From Fratercula arctica (Eukaryota > Chordata > Aves > Charadriiformes > Alcidae), in NCBI GenBank assembly GCA_947846985.1, contig CANTUZ010000025.1:15126100-15190099 (forward strand): a stretch of DNA of 64,000 nucleotides, given 5' to 3'. The notes below the pieces were generated by a model. It did not search any database. It had not been told where the DNA came from and worked only from the letters and a program-made list of their open reading frames with translations. The stretch's first letter is position 1. Every line of letters begins with the position of its first letter. The translations under genes were made by a program, and so were the position numbers. This document shows, one piece after another, positions 23,184 through 32,392 of this stretch.

Positions 23184-23288
23184 TGTGACTGCTGTGGTTG
23201 GCTTGGCTTATTCTCCAGTTGGCTAAGTTGGTGTGAGCATTGCCACCCTGGACCCCACCCCCCAAGTCCTTCAGTTTAAAGCCCCGTT
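23184..23288 (-). repeat. CR1 middle block between P3 and P2
   Basis: A 105-bp remnant of the CR1 copy trapped between two proviruses. Its left 6 bp duplicate the P3 target (TGTGAC) and its right 6 bp are the P2 target (CCCGTT). By position it is the ORF1-ORF2 junction region. Confidence 0.85.
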
Positions 23289-23449
23289 TGCGACGAGCGA
23301 GGGAAGACAAGCAGCCGACTCAATGTGAGTGATAAAGCAAGCTTCAGTTTATTGCCCGAATACGCTTCATTATATAGCTATTGGTTACATCATCGCTTGA
23401 ATATTGGCTAATTATAAAAGTCATCTGCTCACTGCGATTGGTTCTCTGT
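23289..23449 (-). repeat. P2 3' LTR, left part
   Basis: It matches 37615-37775. The LTR is interrupted by P1 after the target CTCTGT and resumes at 31473-31657. The two parts add to 346 bp, exactly the length of the 5' LTR. Confidence 0.94.
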
Positions 23450-23909
23450 TGTGGCAGAATTCTTGTATGAGAATGGACATCCTGTGAACACTCCAGATAC
23501 TTTGTATAAGAATGAGAGTTCTGTTAGCACTGAGGCCTTAGGATTAGCCTGAGTTTAAAGGTCAGGGAGAAGTGGATGTCTGCTGAGCTATCAGCACTTG
23601 GTCTAACTGTGAATATCAAAGGGAACATTGTGTAAGGAAAGAGGGAGTAGGATAACAGCAAAGCAGAACTATCATCTCAGCCAGATGGCATGTAAAGAGG
23701 AGATAAGCCAGGAGCCAGATGAAAGACAAGGAACAAGGAGAGTGGACCAATCAGAAAATGTTGGTTGAGTGTGTAACCAATTAGCTGATGACATTTAATG
23801 TAACCGGGTAGTGAAGAAGAGTATATTAACTGAGCTATTGGGGCAATAAAGTGGCATTAACCTGATCACATTGGTCTGTGTGTTATTGTCCGGAGCTTCC
23901 GCGCCCACA
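23450..23909 (+). repeat. P1 5' LTR
   Basis: 460 bp, TGTGGCAG to GCGCCCACA. A TATA-like AGTATATTAA near 23820 and AATAAAG at about 23847 mark the promoter and poly(A) region. The first ~100 bp repeat the end of the env frame. Confidence 0.95.
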
Positions 23910-23911
23910 GG

Positions 23912-23929
23912 TGGCGCCCGAACAGGGAC
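23912..23929 (+). other. P1 primer-binding site, tRNA-Lys type
   Basis: TGGCGCCCGAACAGGGAC begins two bases after the LTR, the tRNA-Lys(3)-type site also used by mouse mammary tumour virus and lentiviruses. Confidence 0.93.
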
Positions 23930-24000
23930 CCTCAGATCGGCGTTGGGGCTGATAACCTCCGACGACAGCCGACCGTTGAAGGGGACGGAAAAGCGGCCGA

Positions 24001-24009
24001 AAGGTGAGT
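24001..24009 (+). promoter_or_regulatory. P1 major splice donor candidate
   Basis: AAG/GTGAGT in the gag leader is a near-consensus 5' splice site, with the cut after 24003. Provirus A has the same text at 43542-43550. It would supply the leader exon for env and any accessory message. Confidence 0.7.
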
Positions 24010-24087
24010 GCTGCCCCGGCACTCGGGAAGACGCTGGATCGCGCATTAAGGGAAACTCGCTTTGGCCAGGCGAGCGGCCGGGAGGAG

Positions 24088-25989
24088 ATGGGGTCTACAC
24101 TCTCAAAAGATGAAGAGGCAGTAGTTAAGCTCCTCCAACATATGCTCTCTAAGAGAGGACTGAGTTATGATACAACCTCCCTGAAGGCGCTCCTACTATG
24201 GGCGCGAGATAGAGGACTTATCCCCACTGTTGCCGCTGCCTTTACTCAAGATACATGGAGGAAGATAGGGGCGGTATTGTGGGATGAAGTTAGCAAAGGA
24301 TCCAGGGAGGCCCAGAAACTTTCTACCCTGTGGCGGCTTATATCAGACACCCTTCGAGCCATGCAAGCGGAGAGGGCTGCTGCCGCTGCTGCTTTTACAG
24401 CAATAGCGTCGCCCAGCACGGAAAAAGGGAGTTCTGCAGCAACTTTTGACTCACCGACTGCCCCTCCTCCACAACCTCGTAGTAAAGATGGGGGACGTAT
24501 ATCAGGACGGACACCTGCTCCTTTATCGCCACCAATTGTCCCCCCGGGCCCCCGTAATGAAAACGAACAGCGGGACGCCGGGGAGAAACCTTTCCCTCCT
24601 CCTCCGCCACCAGAATTATTGCAACATCCCGAGCTAGAAGGAGAAGCAGGGGGGCAAGATGCTGCAATACTTTATCCACCTCTGCCACCCTCTGGACAGA
24701 CATCGCCCGGTAGCCCTCGAAAACCAGCGGATGTAACCCCGCTGCAGGTCGAGGCGTTGGTGGAAAAGTTGGAAGCCTTACAATCGCGCCTGGAAGGGCT
24801 GGAAAGGAGACAGGCGACTCCTGTTGTCAACCCGCCAGCTCCGCCGGAATGCTTAATGCCAGTTGCACCAACGGCGCCTTTGGGGCCGGGAATGGGAGGC
24901 GGAAGTGGGGACAGTATACGAAATAGATGGAAAGGTGTAATTAGAGAAGCAGCTATAGAAGGAATAGTTTTAGATATTGCGCCTTCTCTGTATCCGGTGT
25001 TTACCAATGCTGGGAATCAGAGGGAATGGGAACCTTTCGATTGGAAAATGTTAAAAGAGGCTAAACAAGCAGTGGTACAGTATGGCCTCTGCTCTCCTTA
25101 TACTAAATCATTGATTGATCATGTGTTTACTGCGAATCTGCTAACTCCTCATGATATCCAGCAGTTAATGCAAATGTTGCTAACCCCGTCGCAAAAATTG
25201 GTATTTTGGAATGAGTGGGAACGACTGTGTGAAGGAGCCGCAGCCGTTCCGAGACAACAGGGCGACCCATTGCAGGGAATACAGGCACAGATGTTAATGG
25301 GAAGAGGGCCGTATGCAGACCCTCAGTGGCAAGCACAGTTCCAGGGAGAGGCGTTACAGTTAAGTCAACAATTGGCTCAAAAGGCGCTAGCAGCCATAAA
25401 AGAGGAAAAGGTAACACCTTCCTTTACCAAATTAAAACAGGGCCCCAATGAATCCTTTTCGACATTTGTCGATAAACTATATGCGGCCATATCTGCTCAT
25501 CCGGACCTAGATAATGATACTAAAGGGAAGTTGCTAGACTTGTGTGCATTTGAAGGAGCTAATGACAAAACAAAGCGGGTTTTAGCCACATTACCAAAGG
25601 GAAGTAGCACTGCGGCAATGTTGGAAATGGCTGAGCGAATGCTGTTGCAAGAACAAGCTACGGTTATGGCTGCCACTGTTGGGGCAGCTGTTAAGAATGT
25701 TTCAAAAGGGGGGGGGCAGGATAAGCGTTGCTACAATTGCGGCAAGGTGGGACACTTTAAAAAGGATTGCCGTGCCAAGGGGAATAACCAACCACGTGAG
25801 AAATGGTGTGTTAATTGTCAAAAGGGGACACATAATACCATCGAGTGCCGACGGTCGGGAAACCGGGGGGTGAGCGCGTCTCGTCCTCCTCGCGCTATGA
25901 CACAAGCACAGGGGACGGTACAGGGTGCCTGGACCGCTGCGCCGCCGCCACCGCAGGCAGCGCAGGAGTGGACTTGGCAACAGCAGTAG
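24088..25989 (+). CDS. gag: P1 Gag
   Basis: 633 codons from the ATG at 24088; this start gives MGSTLSKDE, a myristoylation signal, and replaces an upstream ATG at 24004 that lies in the leader. The matrix domain takes the first ~100 residues. A long proline-rich linker contains LYPPLPPS, a possible YPxL-type late motif. Capsid has the major-homology-like QGPNESFSTFVDKL. Nucleocapsid has CYNCGKVGHFKKDC and CVNCQKGTHNTIEC. The frame is intact, and its end overlaps dut-pro by 145 nt. Confidence 0.95.
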   Translation: MGSTLSKDEEAVVKLLQHMLSKRGLSYDTTSLKALLLWARDRGLIPTVAAAFTQDTWRKIGAVLWDEVSKGSREAQKLSTLWRLISDTLRAMQAERAAAAAAFTAIASPSTEKGSSAATFDSPTAPPPQPRSKDGGRISGRTPAPLSPPIVPPGPRNENEQRDAGEKPFPPPPPPELLQHPELEGEAGGQDAAILYPPLPPSGQTSPGSPRKPADVTPLQVEALVEKLEALQSRLEGLERRQATPVVNPPAPPECLMPVAPTAPLGPGMGGGSGDSIRNRWKGVIREAAIEGIVLDIAPSLYPVFTNAGNQREWEPFDWKMLKEAKQAVVQYGLCSPYTKSLIDHVFTANLLTPHDIQQLMQMLLTPSQKLVFWNEWERLCEGAAAVPRQQGDPLQGIQAQMLMGRGPYADPQWQAQFQGEALQLSQQLAQKALAAIKEEKVTPSFTKLKQGPNESFSTFVDKLYAAISAHPDLDNDTKGKLLDLCAFEGANDKTKRVLATLPKGSSTAAMLEMAERMLLQEQATVMAATVGAAVKNVSKGGGQDKRCYNCGKVGHFKKDCRAKGNNQPREKWCVNCQKGTHNTIECRRSGNRGVSASRPPRAMTQAQGTVQGAWTAAPPPPQAAQEWTWQQQ

Positions 25990-26645
25990 AGGTCACCCTA
26001 ACTTCTGCTGCTGTGACCTTAGTCGATTCAGATCAAAGGGGTCCACTAGGTCATGGGCTAAGTGCATTATTGCTAGGTCGCTCATCAGTATCTCGACAAG
26101 GTATTTTTGTGATACCAGGTTTAATTGATTCAGATTATACTGGAATTATAAAAATTATGGTGTATACTTTAACCCCACCGTTGACTATTCCTAGACTATC
26201 CAAGATCGCCCAATTGGTGCCTTTCCGTTCCTGCGTACCTCGAGTACTACCTAACAACCGAGGAGATAGAGGGTTTGGATCGACAGGTGCTCCCGAGGTA
26301 TTATGGACAGTAGATATATCACGTGGTAAGCCTGAAAAGAGAGTAACCATGACTCATCCGAATGGCGGATCAAAGTCCATAACTATGCTTATTGATACAG
26401 GTGCAGATGTTACAGTAATTGCCCAAAGCAATTGGCCTGCAAGCTGGCCTCTTGTCCCCGCAGCCACTTGCGTAGTAGGGGTAGGAGGTACACAGAAAAT
26501 GATTAGTATGTCCGCGGTTGCTTTTGCTTTTTCGGATGGGACGGCAGCAACCACTAAGCCCTACATAAAGCAGATACCTGTTTCCTTGTTGGGAAGAGAT
26601 ATCTTAGGACAGCTAGGTGCCTGTTTAACTACATCGCCTTTTTAG
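25845..26645 (+). CDS. dut-pro: P1 dUTPase-protease
   Basis: Open -1 frame reached from gag by slippage at 25857-25863. The dUTPase part has AGVDLAT, LLGRSS, LIDSDY, KIAQLV and FGSTG in the standard order. The protease part has the active-site DTGADVTVI (about 26394) and a LLGRDILGQL flap/C-terminal motif. The two-domain DU-Pro order and separate frame are betaretroviral. It ends TTT TAG at 26645, overlapping the pol frame. No break was seen, in contrast to P3. Confidence 0.93.
   Translation: MPTVGKPGGERVSSSSRYDTSTGDGTGCLDRCAAATAGSAGVDLATAVEVTLTSAAVTLVDSDQRGPLGHGLSALLLGRSSVSRQGIFVIPGLIDSDYTGIIKIMVYTLTPPLTIPRLSKIAQLVPFRSCVPRVLPNNRGDRGFGSTGAPEVLWTVDISRGKPEKRVTMTHPNGGSKSITMLIDTGADVTVIAQSNWPASWPLVPAATCVVGVGGTQKMISMSAVAFAFSDGTAATTKPYIKQIPVSLLGRDILGQLGACLTTSPF
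25857..25863 (+). promoter_or_regulatory. P1 gag/dut-pro -1 frameshift slip site
   Basis: G GGA AAC lies in gag phase (GGA at 25858, AAC at 25861) and is followed by a GC-rich region. The heptamer is of the betaretroviral gag-pro type. Confidence 0.9.
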
Positions 26646-29321
26646 GGGCGGCCACGGTCGAGCAGCCGATACTAAAACTCACATGGGTGACCAACAATCC
26701 TGTGTGGGTAGAACAGTGGCCGCTAAAAGAGGAGAGGCTGCAAATTGTTCAAACATTGGTGCAAGAGCAGTTAGAGGCAGGACATATTGTTCCCTCTACC
26801 AGCCCCTGGAATACACCTATATTTACAATTCCGAAGAAATCGGGAAAGTGGCGATTATTACATGATCTCAGGGCAATCAATGCAGTAATGCAAGACATGG
26901 GGGCATTGCAACCAGGGTTACCCTCTCCTACCATGATCCCGGCAGGGTGGAAGTTGTTTATTGTAGATTTGAAGGATTGCTTTTTTACCATACCCTTACA
27001 CCCAGAAGATGCTGAAAAGTTTGCATTTACTGTTCCCTCCGTTAACAAAGGCGAGCCGGCAAAAAGATATCACTGGGTAGTTTTACCTCAAGGAATGAAA
27101 AACTCCCCCACACTTTGTCAAATGTTTGTCGCCTGGGCGTTGCAACCTTTTAGGCAACGGAATCCATCTCTGCTAATTTATCATTATATGGATGATATAT
27201 TAGTAGCAGGACCCGATATGGCTATAAAAGAAAAACTAGGGGAGCTAACCCGAACAGTAGAAAGAAGAGGTTTGAAAATAGCTCCAGAAAAGGTTCAAAT
27301 AACATCCCCATGGAACTATCTTGGTTGGGTAATTACAAACGGTATTGTGAAACCACAAAAAATAAGATTGACATCAGAAATAAGCAATCTTAACGATGTG
27401 CAGAAATTAATGGGAGACATTCAATGGGTACGCTCTATAGTGGGTATAACTAACGATGACCTAGTACCATTGATGCCTTTGTTAGGAACCGATACAGCAG
27501 TAGGGGAAATGAGGACCTTAACGGAAGGACAGCGGGAAGCTTTAAGCAAAATTATGGACAAGATTTTAACAGGGTTTGCATCTCGTCGCGTGTTGGAAGC
27601 ACCAATGCAGTTATTGATTGTTAATTCAGGTGGAAACAGGAAGCATTTATGTGCGATAATAGGACAATGTGAAAAATCACAAATTAAAATACTGGAATGG
27701 ATATTCTTACCCTATCAGCCTAAGAATACTGTGTATACAAAAATAGAAATGATTTCTGATTTGATTGTCAAGGGTCGTCGAAGAATAATAGATTTGACAG
27801 GATCAGAGCCTTGTATCATTTGTGTACCTATTACGAACACTTATCTTGATTGGCTGATGTATTCTTCTGAAGTGTTACAATATGCCCTGGCAAATTTTCC
27901 AGGACAACTCACAAATGCTTACCCACCTAGTAGGCTATTACCACTATTGCAAAATCAGAATTTTGAAAATCAACTGCAACGATTGGAATCGCCGGTCGCG
28001 GGATTAACGATATTCACAGATGCTGGCCGAAAATCTAAAAGGGCTGCTGTTACTTGGTGCATAGAGGGTAAGTGGCATTCTCGACTCCTGCAAGGACAGG
28101 AGGCAGATTCTTTACAAACATTGGCATTGAAAGCAGTAGTTTGGGCATTTCAGAATTGGTATGATCAGCCGATCAATGTGGTTTCCGACTCATTATATGT
28201 AGTAGGTACTGTTATGCGTTTGGAAGGATCGATGATTCGAACTTTAAAAAATGAGACTTTGTACCAGCTATTGTTGCATCTGTTACATCTGTTAAACCAA
28301 CGATGTTGTCCATATTTTGTTACCCATATTCGAAGCCATCAGCCCAATTATGGCTTGGCCATTGGTAATAATCGTGCGGACAATCTAGTAGCAGCAAATT
28401 GGGAGAATAAGCAGACAAACCTTTTTGAACAGGCCCGTAACTCTCATAATTTTTTCCATCAATCTGCCAAAGTGTTGGCCAAACAGTTTAATTTGAGCGT
28501 CTCAGACGCTAGAGGAATTGTACAGTCATGTCCAGCCTGTCAGAAACAAGGTATGGGTTTAGGCCTGGGGGTAAATCCTCGGGGTCTACAAGCAGATGGA
28601 CGTTACCCATATACCCGAGTTTGGGAGGCAGAAGTATGTACATGTGTCCATAGACACTTATTCCCATGCCATCTGGGCTACAGCTCAAATGGGGGAAACG
28701 GCCAAACATGTGATTAAACACATGTGCGCTGCCATGGCAGCGTTGGGAGTGCCACAAGAGCTCAAAACTGATAACGGACCTGCTTATATTTCTTCTAAAT
28801 TTGGTCATTTTTGTCAATTATGGGGTATACGGCACGTAACAGGAATTCCGCACTCGCCTACTGGACAAGCCATTGTTGAACGGGCTCATGGCACCCTAAA
28901 GTCGCTTTTGCAAAAACAAAAAGGGGGAGAACAACCTCTGAAGGCACCTGCTGAACGTATTGCAAAAGCGACCTATGTATTAAATTATTTGCGATTAACA
29001 GGGGATCGGGATTCTCCTCCAATTGTGGTTCACCACACTTCTCTGAAATCGGGTTTGCAAACAGCAACTCCTGTGAAGGTTCGATATAAGGAATTAAGCA
29101 CTGGACAATGGAGAGGTCCGGTAGAACTGAAACTTATGGGAAGAGGTTATGCTTGTGTCTTGACAGATCAAGGGCCTCGCTGGGTGCCTGCGCGGTGGAT
29201 CAAGCCATGGAGAGAAGGAGCTGAAACCACAACTAACGATCCTGTAGAAGATAGCGGCACTGGTGACACTGGCCCCGTCGACAGTGATAACTACTATTTG
29301 TCTGGACTGTGGGGCCTGTAA
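26646..29321 (+). pseudogene. pol: P1 Pol, one frame-shifting lesion
   Basis: Pol is open in frame 2 from upstream of the dut-pro stop to about 28590, then continues in frame 3 to 29321. RT has LPQGMKNSPTLCQ and YMDDILVA (about 27187). RNase H has FTDAGRKS (about 28013), VSDSLYV and HIRSH with NNRAD. Integrase has the HHCC motif (HNFFHQS, CPAC), Asp in MDVTHIP (about 28599), Asp in KTDNGPAY (about 28770) and Glu in IVERAHG (about 28877). Compared with the homologous phrase in P2 and P3, several residues are missing just before the first catalytic Asp, consistent with a short deletion of about 13 nt near 28585-28595. This would cut integrase off after its zinc motif. Confidence 0.9.
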
Positions 29322-29595
29322 ACCATGGGTGCTGCGACAATGTGGGTACTGTAATAATCGGGAGTGGATCCATAGTACTCGCGGAGGATATTGGTGTGAC
29401 ACCTGTTTTCAGTGGCAATTTATACTAGCACGGCAGGCTGCAAACCTTGTTGAGAAGACAGGACACAACATTATTCCTCCCAATAACCCGTATGATAATC
29501 GGCTAGAGCGTCAGGTTCTAGAGTGGTTTAGGTTTATACGACAGCAGCAAGCCAAGTATCAACCAGTAAGAACTGAGTGTAGTAAAAATAACTAG
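29248..29595 (+). CDS. P1 cysteine-rich zinc-ribbon-like open frame between pol and env
   Basis: I do not recognise this gene. A frame of 115 codons opens after a TAG at 29245-29247, overlaps the last 74 nt of pol in another frame and stops at TAG 29593-29595. It has no ATG; GTG 29263 is only the first alternative start. CLDCGAC, CGYC and CDTC lie in order, with 14 residues between the last two pairs, and GGYW before CDTC, like a zinc ribbon. The rest is charged and hydrophilic. After the amber codon the same frame stays open to 29703 and is rich in lysine and arginine. Expression would need splicing; ACTAAC then CTGTAGAAGATAG just upstream could serve as an acceptor. It could also be a Pol C-terminal extension or chance. 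Confidence 0.5.
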   Translation, partial: KIAALVTLAPSTVITTICLDCGACKPWVLRQCGYCNNREWIHSTRGGYWCDTCFQWQFILARQAANLVEKTGHNIIPPNNPYDNRLERQVLEWFRFIRQQQAKYQPVRTECSKNN

Positions 29596-29699
29596 GTACC
29601 ACTCCTGTGGACAGTGCACCCCGCTGATTGGCAGAAAACGAAAACAAAGTGTAAAAAGAGATTGGCTTGGAAAAAACGTAGTAAAAAAGAGAAGAAAGA

Positions 29700-31106
29700 A
29701 TGAAGGGCATAATAATATTGGCAACCTTGCTTTTATTAGGAGGCTGGGTTGAGGCTGCTTTTAAGAGCAATACTTTCGTTGCATTGTTATATAACGTGGT
29801 GAATTATACTAACATTAAGGATTGTTGGGTTTGTGGCTTTGCTGATCAATATCATAATCCTATTATTGGCATCCCCATAGGTAATTGGAGTCAATACAAT
29901 CCCTATGAAGTATTGAATACGAGTTATCAGTGTAAGAATGAATCCAACCCATTGGAAGAAGTTGGGTATAGTTTGCAGCTGATAAACGAAACGGTTTTAT
30001 TCATTAATTATACAGAAGGGGGACAGGCTGTCACATGGAATAAGACAGTAGAAAATTATATGGGAGAATTTAACATGAGCAAAGGGAATTGGACACAGGT
30101 GCAGCTAAAATATGGTAAATTTGACTCAGTCAAGAATGGCCCGGCTAACCTTACCGAAGGAGCACCGTTACAACAATGGTCAGATTACCTTTATGGCCTT
30201 ACTGGTCAAAACCGTAGTACAGCGATTAATGCTACTTGTAACTTACCAACAGGGCTGTGGTGGCTATGTGGAAAAGGAAAGGCTAAGAAGCAGCTGCCCG
30301 GAAATTGGACTGGTCATTGTACTTTGGGTATGTTAGTGCCAAATTTGCGATTGATTAACCATACCGAAATAGGAGGAATAGTAAGAGGAGTATGGAAGCA
30401 GGCAAAAAGAACGGATAATCCACTAGCTAGGTACAATACGGGTTATCATAGTTTTGTAAGAGCATTGATACCATCAATAGGAATTTATCAACTCGAGAAG
30501 GCTATTGTGAACATTTCAGGAGAAATGGAAAAGATAGCTAACGCTACTGCGGATGCTATTTTGGGACTACAGACGGAGTTGCAATCCTTAAAGGGAGTAG
30601 TTTGGCAAAATAGGCAAGCCTTGGATATACTCACTGCACAGGCCAGAGGGGTTTGCACCCTAATTAATGAAACCTGTTGTGCCTATGTGGATCAAGCAGG
30701 AAAGGTGTTAACGGATATAGAAGAAATTTATAATCAAGCAAGAGTGTTGCATAACATATCTCAAGACAAGGCTTCTTGGTTTGAATCGCTGTTAAATTCT
30801 TTGGGTATTACCGGATGGTTAACCTCCATTGTAAAAACGGGATTGTTAATTTTACTTATTGTGTTAATAGTTGCCCTTTTCGTTCCTTGTCTTTTGCAAT
30901 GTTTACAAAAGGCGTTAGAGCGGATGGTGCGAAAAATCTGGCTGGGACAGGAGCTACTGATGTCTGAGGACGCTTGGAGTGTTCAAAAACAAAAAGGGGG
31001 AATTGTGGCAGAATTCTTGTATGAGAATGGACATCCTGTGAACACTCCAGATACTTTGTATAAGAATGAGAGTTCTGTTAGCACTGAGGCCTTAGGATTA
31101 GCCTGA
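29700..31106 (+). CDS. env: P1 envelope, gamma type
   Basis: 468 codons, unbroken. Signal peptide of about 20 residues. SU is short (about 215 residues), has CWVC at residues 42-45 and many N-X-S/T sites. A basic site KQAKR (about 233-237) would separate SU and TM. TM has a heptad region, QNRQALDIL, CX6CC (CTLINETCC) near 319-327, an anchor at about 381-398 and a tail encoded partly in U3 (stop 31104-31106, 100 bp inside the LTR). CWXC plus CX6CC marks a covalently linked gamma-type Env, here on a betaretrovirus-like backbone. The ATG overlaps the TGA that closes the upstream lysine-rich frame. Confidence 0.94.
   Translation: MKGIIILATLLLLGGWVEAAFKSNTFVALLYNVVNYTNIKDCWVCGFADQYHNPIIGIPIGNWSQYNPYEVLNTSYQCKNESNPLEEVGYSLQLINETVLFINYTEGGQAVTWNKTVENYMGEFNMSKGNWTQVQLKYGKFDSVKNGPANLTEGAPLQQWSDYLYGLTGQNRSTAINATCNLPTGLWWLCGKGKAKKQLPGNWTGHCTLGMLVPNLRLINHTEIGGIVRGVWKQAKRTDNPLARYNTGYHSFVRALIPSIGIYQLEKAIVNISGEMEKIANATADAILGLQTELQSLKGVVWQNRQALDILTAQARGVCTLINETCCAYVDQAGKVLTDIEEIYNQARVLHNISQDKASWFESLLNSLGITGWLTSIVKTGLLILLIVLIVALFVPCLLQCLQKALERMVRKIWLGQELLMSEDAWSVQKQKGGIVAEFLYENGHPVNTPDTLYKNESSVSTEALGLA
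30991..31003 (+). other. P1 polypurine tract
   Basis: AAAAAGGGGGAAT directly precedes TGTGG of the 3' LTR and is inside the env frame. The same tract precedes the LTRs of A and C. Confidence 0.88.
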
Positions 31107-31466
31107 GTTTAAAGGTCAGGGAGAAGTGGATGTCTGCTGAGCTATCAGCACTTGGTCTAACTGTGAATATCAAAGGGAACATTGTGTAAGGAAAGAGGGA
31201 GTAGGATAACAGCAAAGCAGAACTATCACCTCAGCCAGATGGCATGTAAAGAGGAGATAAGCGAGGAGCCAGATGAAAGACAAGGAACAAGGAGGGTGGA
31301 CCAATCAGAAAATGTTGGTTGAGTGTGTAACCAATTAGCTGATGACATTTAATGTAACCGGGTAGTGAAGAAGAGTATATTAACTGAGCTATTGGGGCAA
31401 TAAAGTGGCATTAACCTGATCACATTGGTCTGTGTGTTATTGTCCGGAGCTTCCGCGGCGCCCACA
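31004..31466 (+). repeat. P1 3' LTR
   Basis: 463 bp; it differs from the 5' LTR by three substitutions (in the TATCAC/TATCAT, AAGCGA/AAGCCA and GGAGGG/GGAGAG contexts) and an extra GGC-like triplet near the end. Confidence 0.95.
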
Positions 31467-31472
31467 CTCTGT

Positions 31473-31657
31473 CCACACGACAGGGTTCAGCCTTAGTTCC
31501 CTATTCTTATCAGCTCCTTATTCTTGCTTCTGCATTCTCATGGCTTGTTTACTTAGTACTTTCCCATCGCCGAGCTGTAACTTGCTTCTACGCTATTCTC
31601 ATCTCACATAACTCCTCTATTGTCCCATGACCTTGCTCCTCAAGCCATTCTGCAACA
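31473..31657 (-). repeat. P2 3' LTR, right part
   Basis: It continues 23289-23449 after P1 and ends TCTGCAACA. It matches 37776-37960 with one difference. A long T-rich run (polypurine tract on the minus strand, 31658-31708) follows. Confidence 0.93.
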
Positions 31658-32050
31658 ATTCCCCCTTTTTTTTTTTCCTTTTTTTTCCTTTTTTTTTTTT
31701 TTTTTTTGAACAATCCAGGCTTGGTTTATTACTTTTAACATAGCTCTCTTAATACAAGAAAGGACTACACATAAGCACAAACTTATGATTACAAGAATTA
31801 TTATAATATGCAAGCCTTCAACAAGCAATTCTAATACTTCCAAACAAGCTAGTTAGCCACTCATCAAAAAACCCATGTTCTTTTAACCACTGCAACTGTT
31901 TGTGAATTGATTCACTGTGATTGGACAAATTCATACAACACATACCCTCAAAATCTTCGCAACCATGTCCTTGAGCTAATAACAAAAAGTCAATTGCTGC
32001 TCTATTTTGCAAAATCGCATGGCGCAGGCTATTCTGATCTTCTAACAAAC
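31658..32050 (-). pseudogene. env: P2 Env TM end, alpharetrovirus-like
   Basis: Minus strand. Text [19 protein letters not shown]6CC (CEDFEGMCC), [10 protein letters not shown], then WLTSLFGS and, in another frame, a strongly hydrophobic anchor (HIIIILVIISLCLCVVL) and a lysine-rich tail over the A-rich purine tract. It closely resembles the P3 TM but is shifted in frame near 31830 and lacks everything before the heptads. Confidence 0.82.
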
Positions 32051-32094
32051 TTTCAATTATTTCTGTGGTGACATTGGCTATCGTTACATTTATA

Positions 32095-32392
32095 GTATTA
32101 TGCTATCTGTTCACGCGCTCTAACTCTTACTGATTGGTTGCATGCTATTTTCACAAGCTGTCCACGCGGGGGCAGCATCCTGCTGATAGATTGAGGGTCG
32201 ATTGCCACGCACTTCTCAGTGTCTTTTAACTGATCGTCTCTGACTGTTCACACAGAGCAGCAGCTTTGCTTTTCACATTCCTTTCCTTGCTGATATCTCC
32301 TAGCACTTACTTCTCAAGGCGCCTCTCACGGGTACAGCTTTGTCTCATCAAGGCCAAACAGATTCCCTACGCTGCTCTCTATCATCTCCACA
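32095..32392 (-). repeat. Hybrid LTR piece inside P2
   Basis: From 32392 down to about 32160 it matches the family T LTR (54158-54484). From about 32160 to 32095 it instead matches the TATA region of the provirus A LTR (GAGCGCGTGAACAG, ACTATAAATGTAAC), then passes directly into Env TM. It is a join of two LTR families within one provirus. Confidence 0.7.

Larger units (their letters stand above)
23450..31466 (+). mobile_element. Provirus P1: young full-length beta-like ERV with gamma-type env
   Basis: Complete plus-strand provirus, 8017 bp, flanked by the duplication CTCTGT at 23444-23449 and 31467-31472. The LTRs differ by three substitutions plus one 3-bp indel over 460 bp. Order: LTR, tRNA-Lys-type primer site, splice donor, gag, dut-pro, pol, a cysteine-rich open frame, env, purine tract, LTR. 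Gag, dut-pro and env are open; pol has a small frame-shifting lesion near 28590. It sits in the 3' LTR of P2 in the opposite orientation. Confidence 0.95.

Noticed and set aside
24004..24087. Upstream ATG extending P1 Gag by 28 residues
   Set aside because: It lies in the leader just after the splice donor; the ATG at 24088 gives the myristoylation start and matches the P3 and A gag starts.
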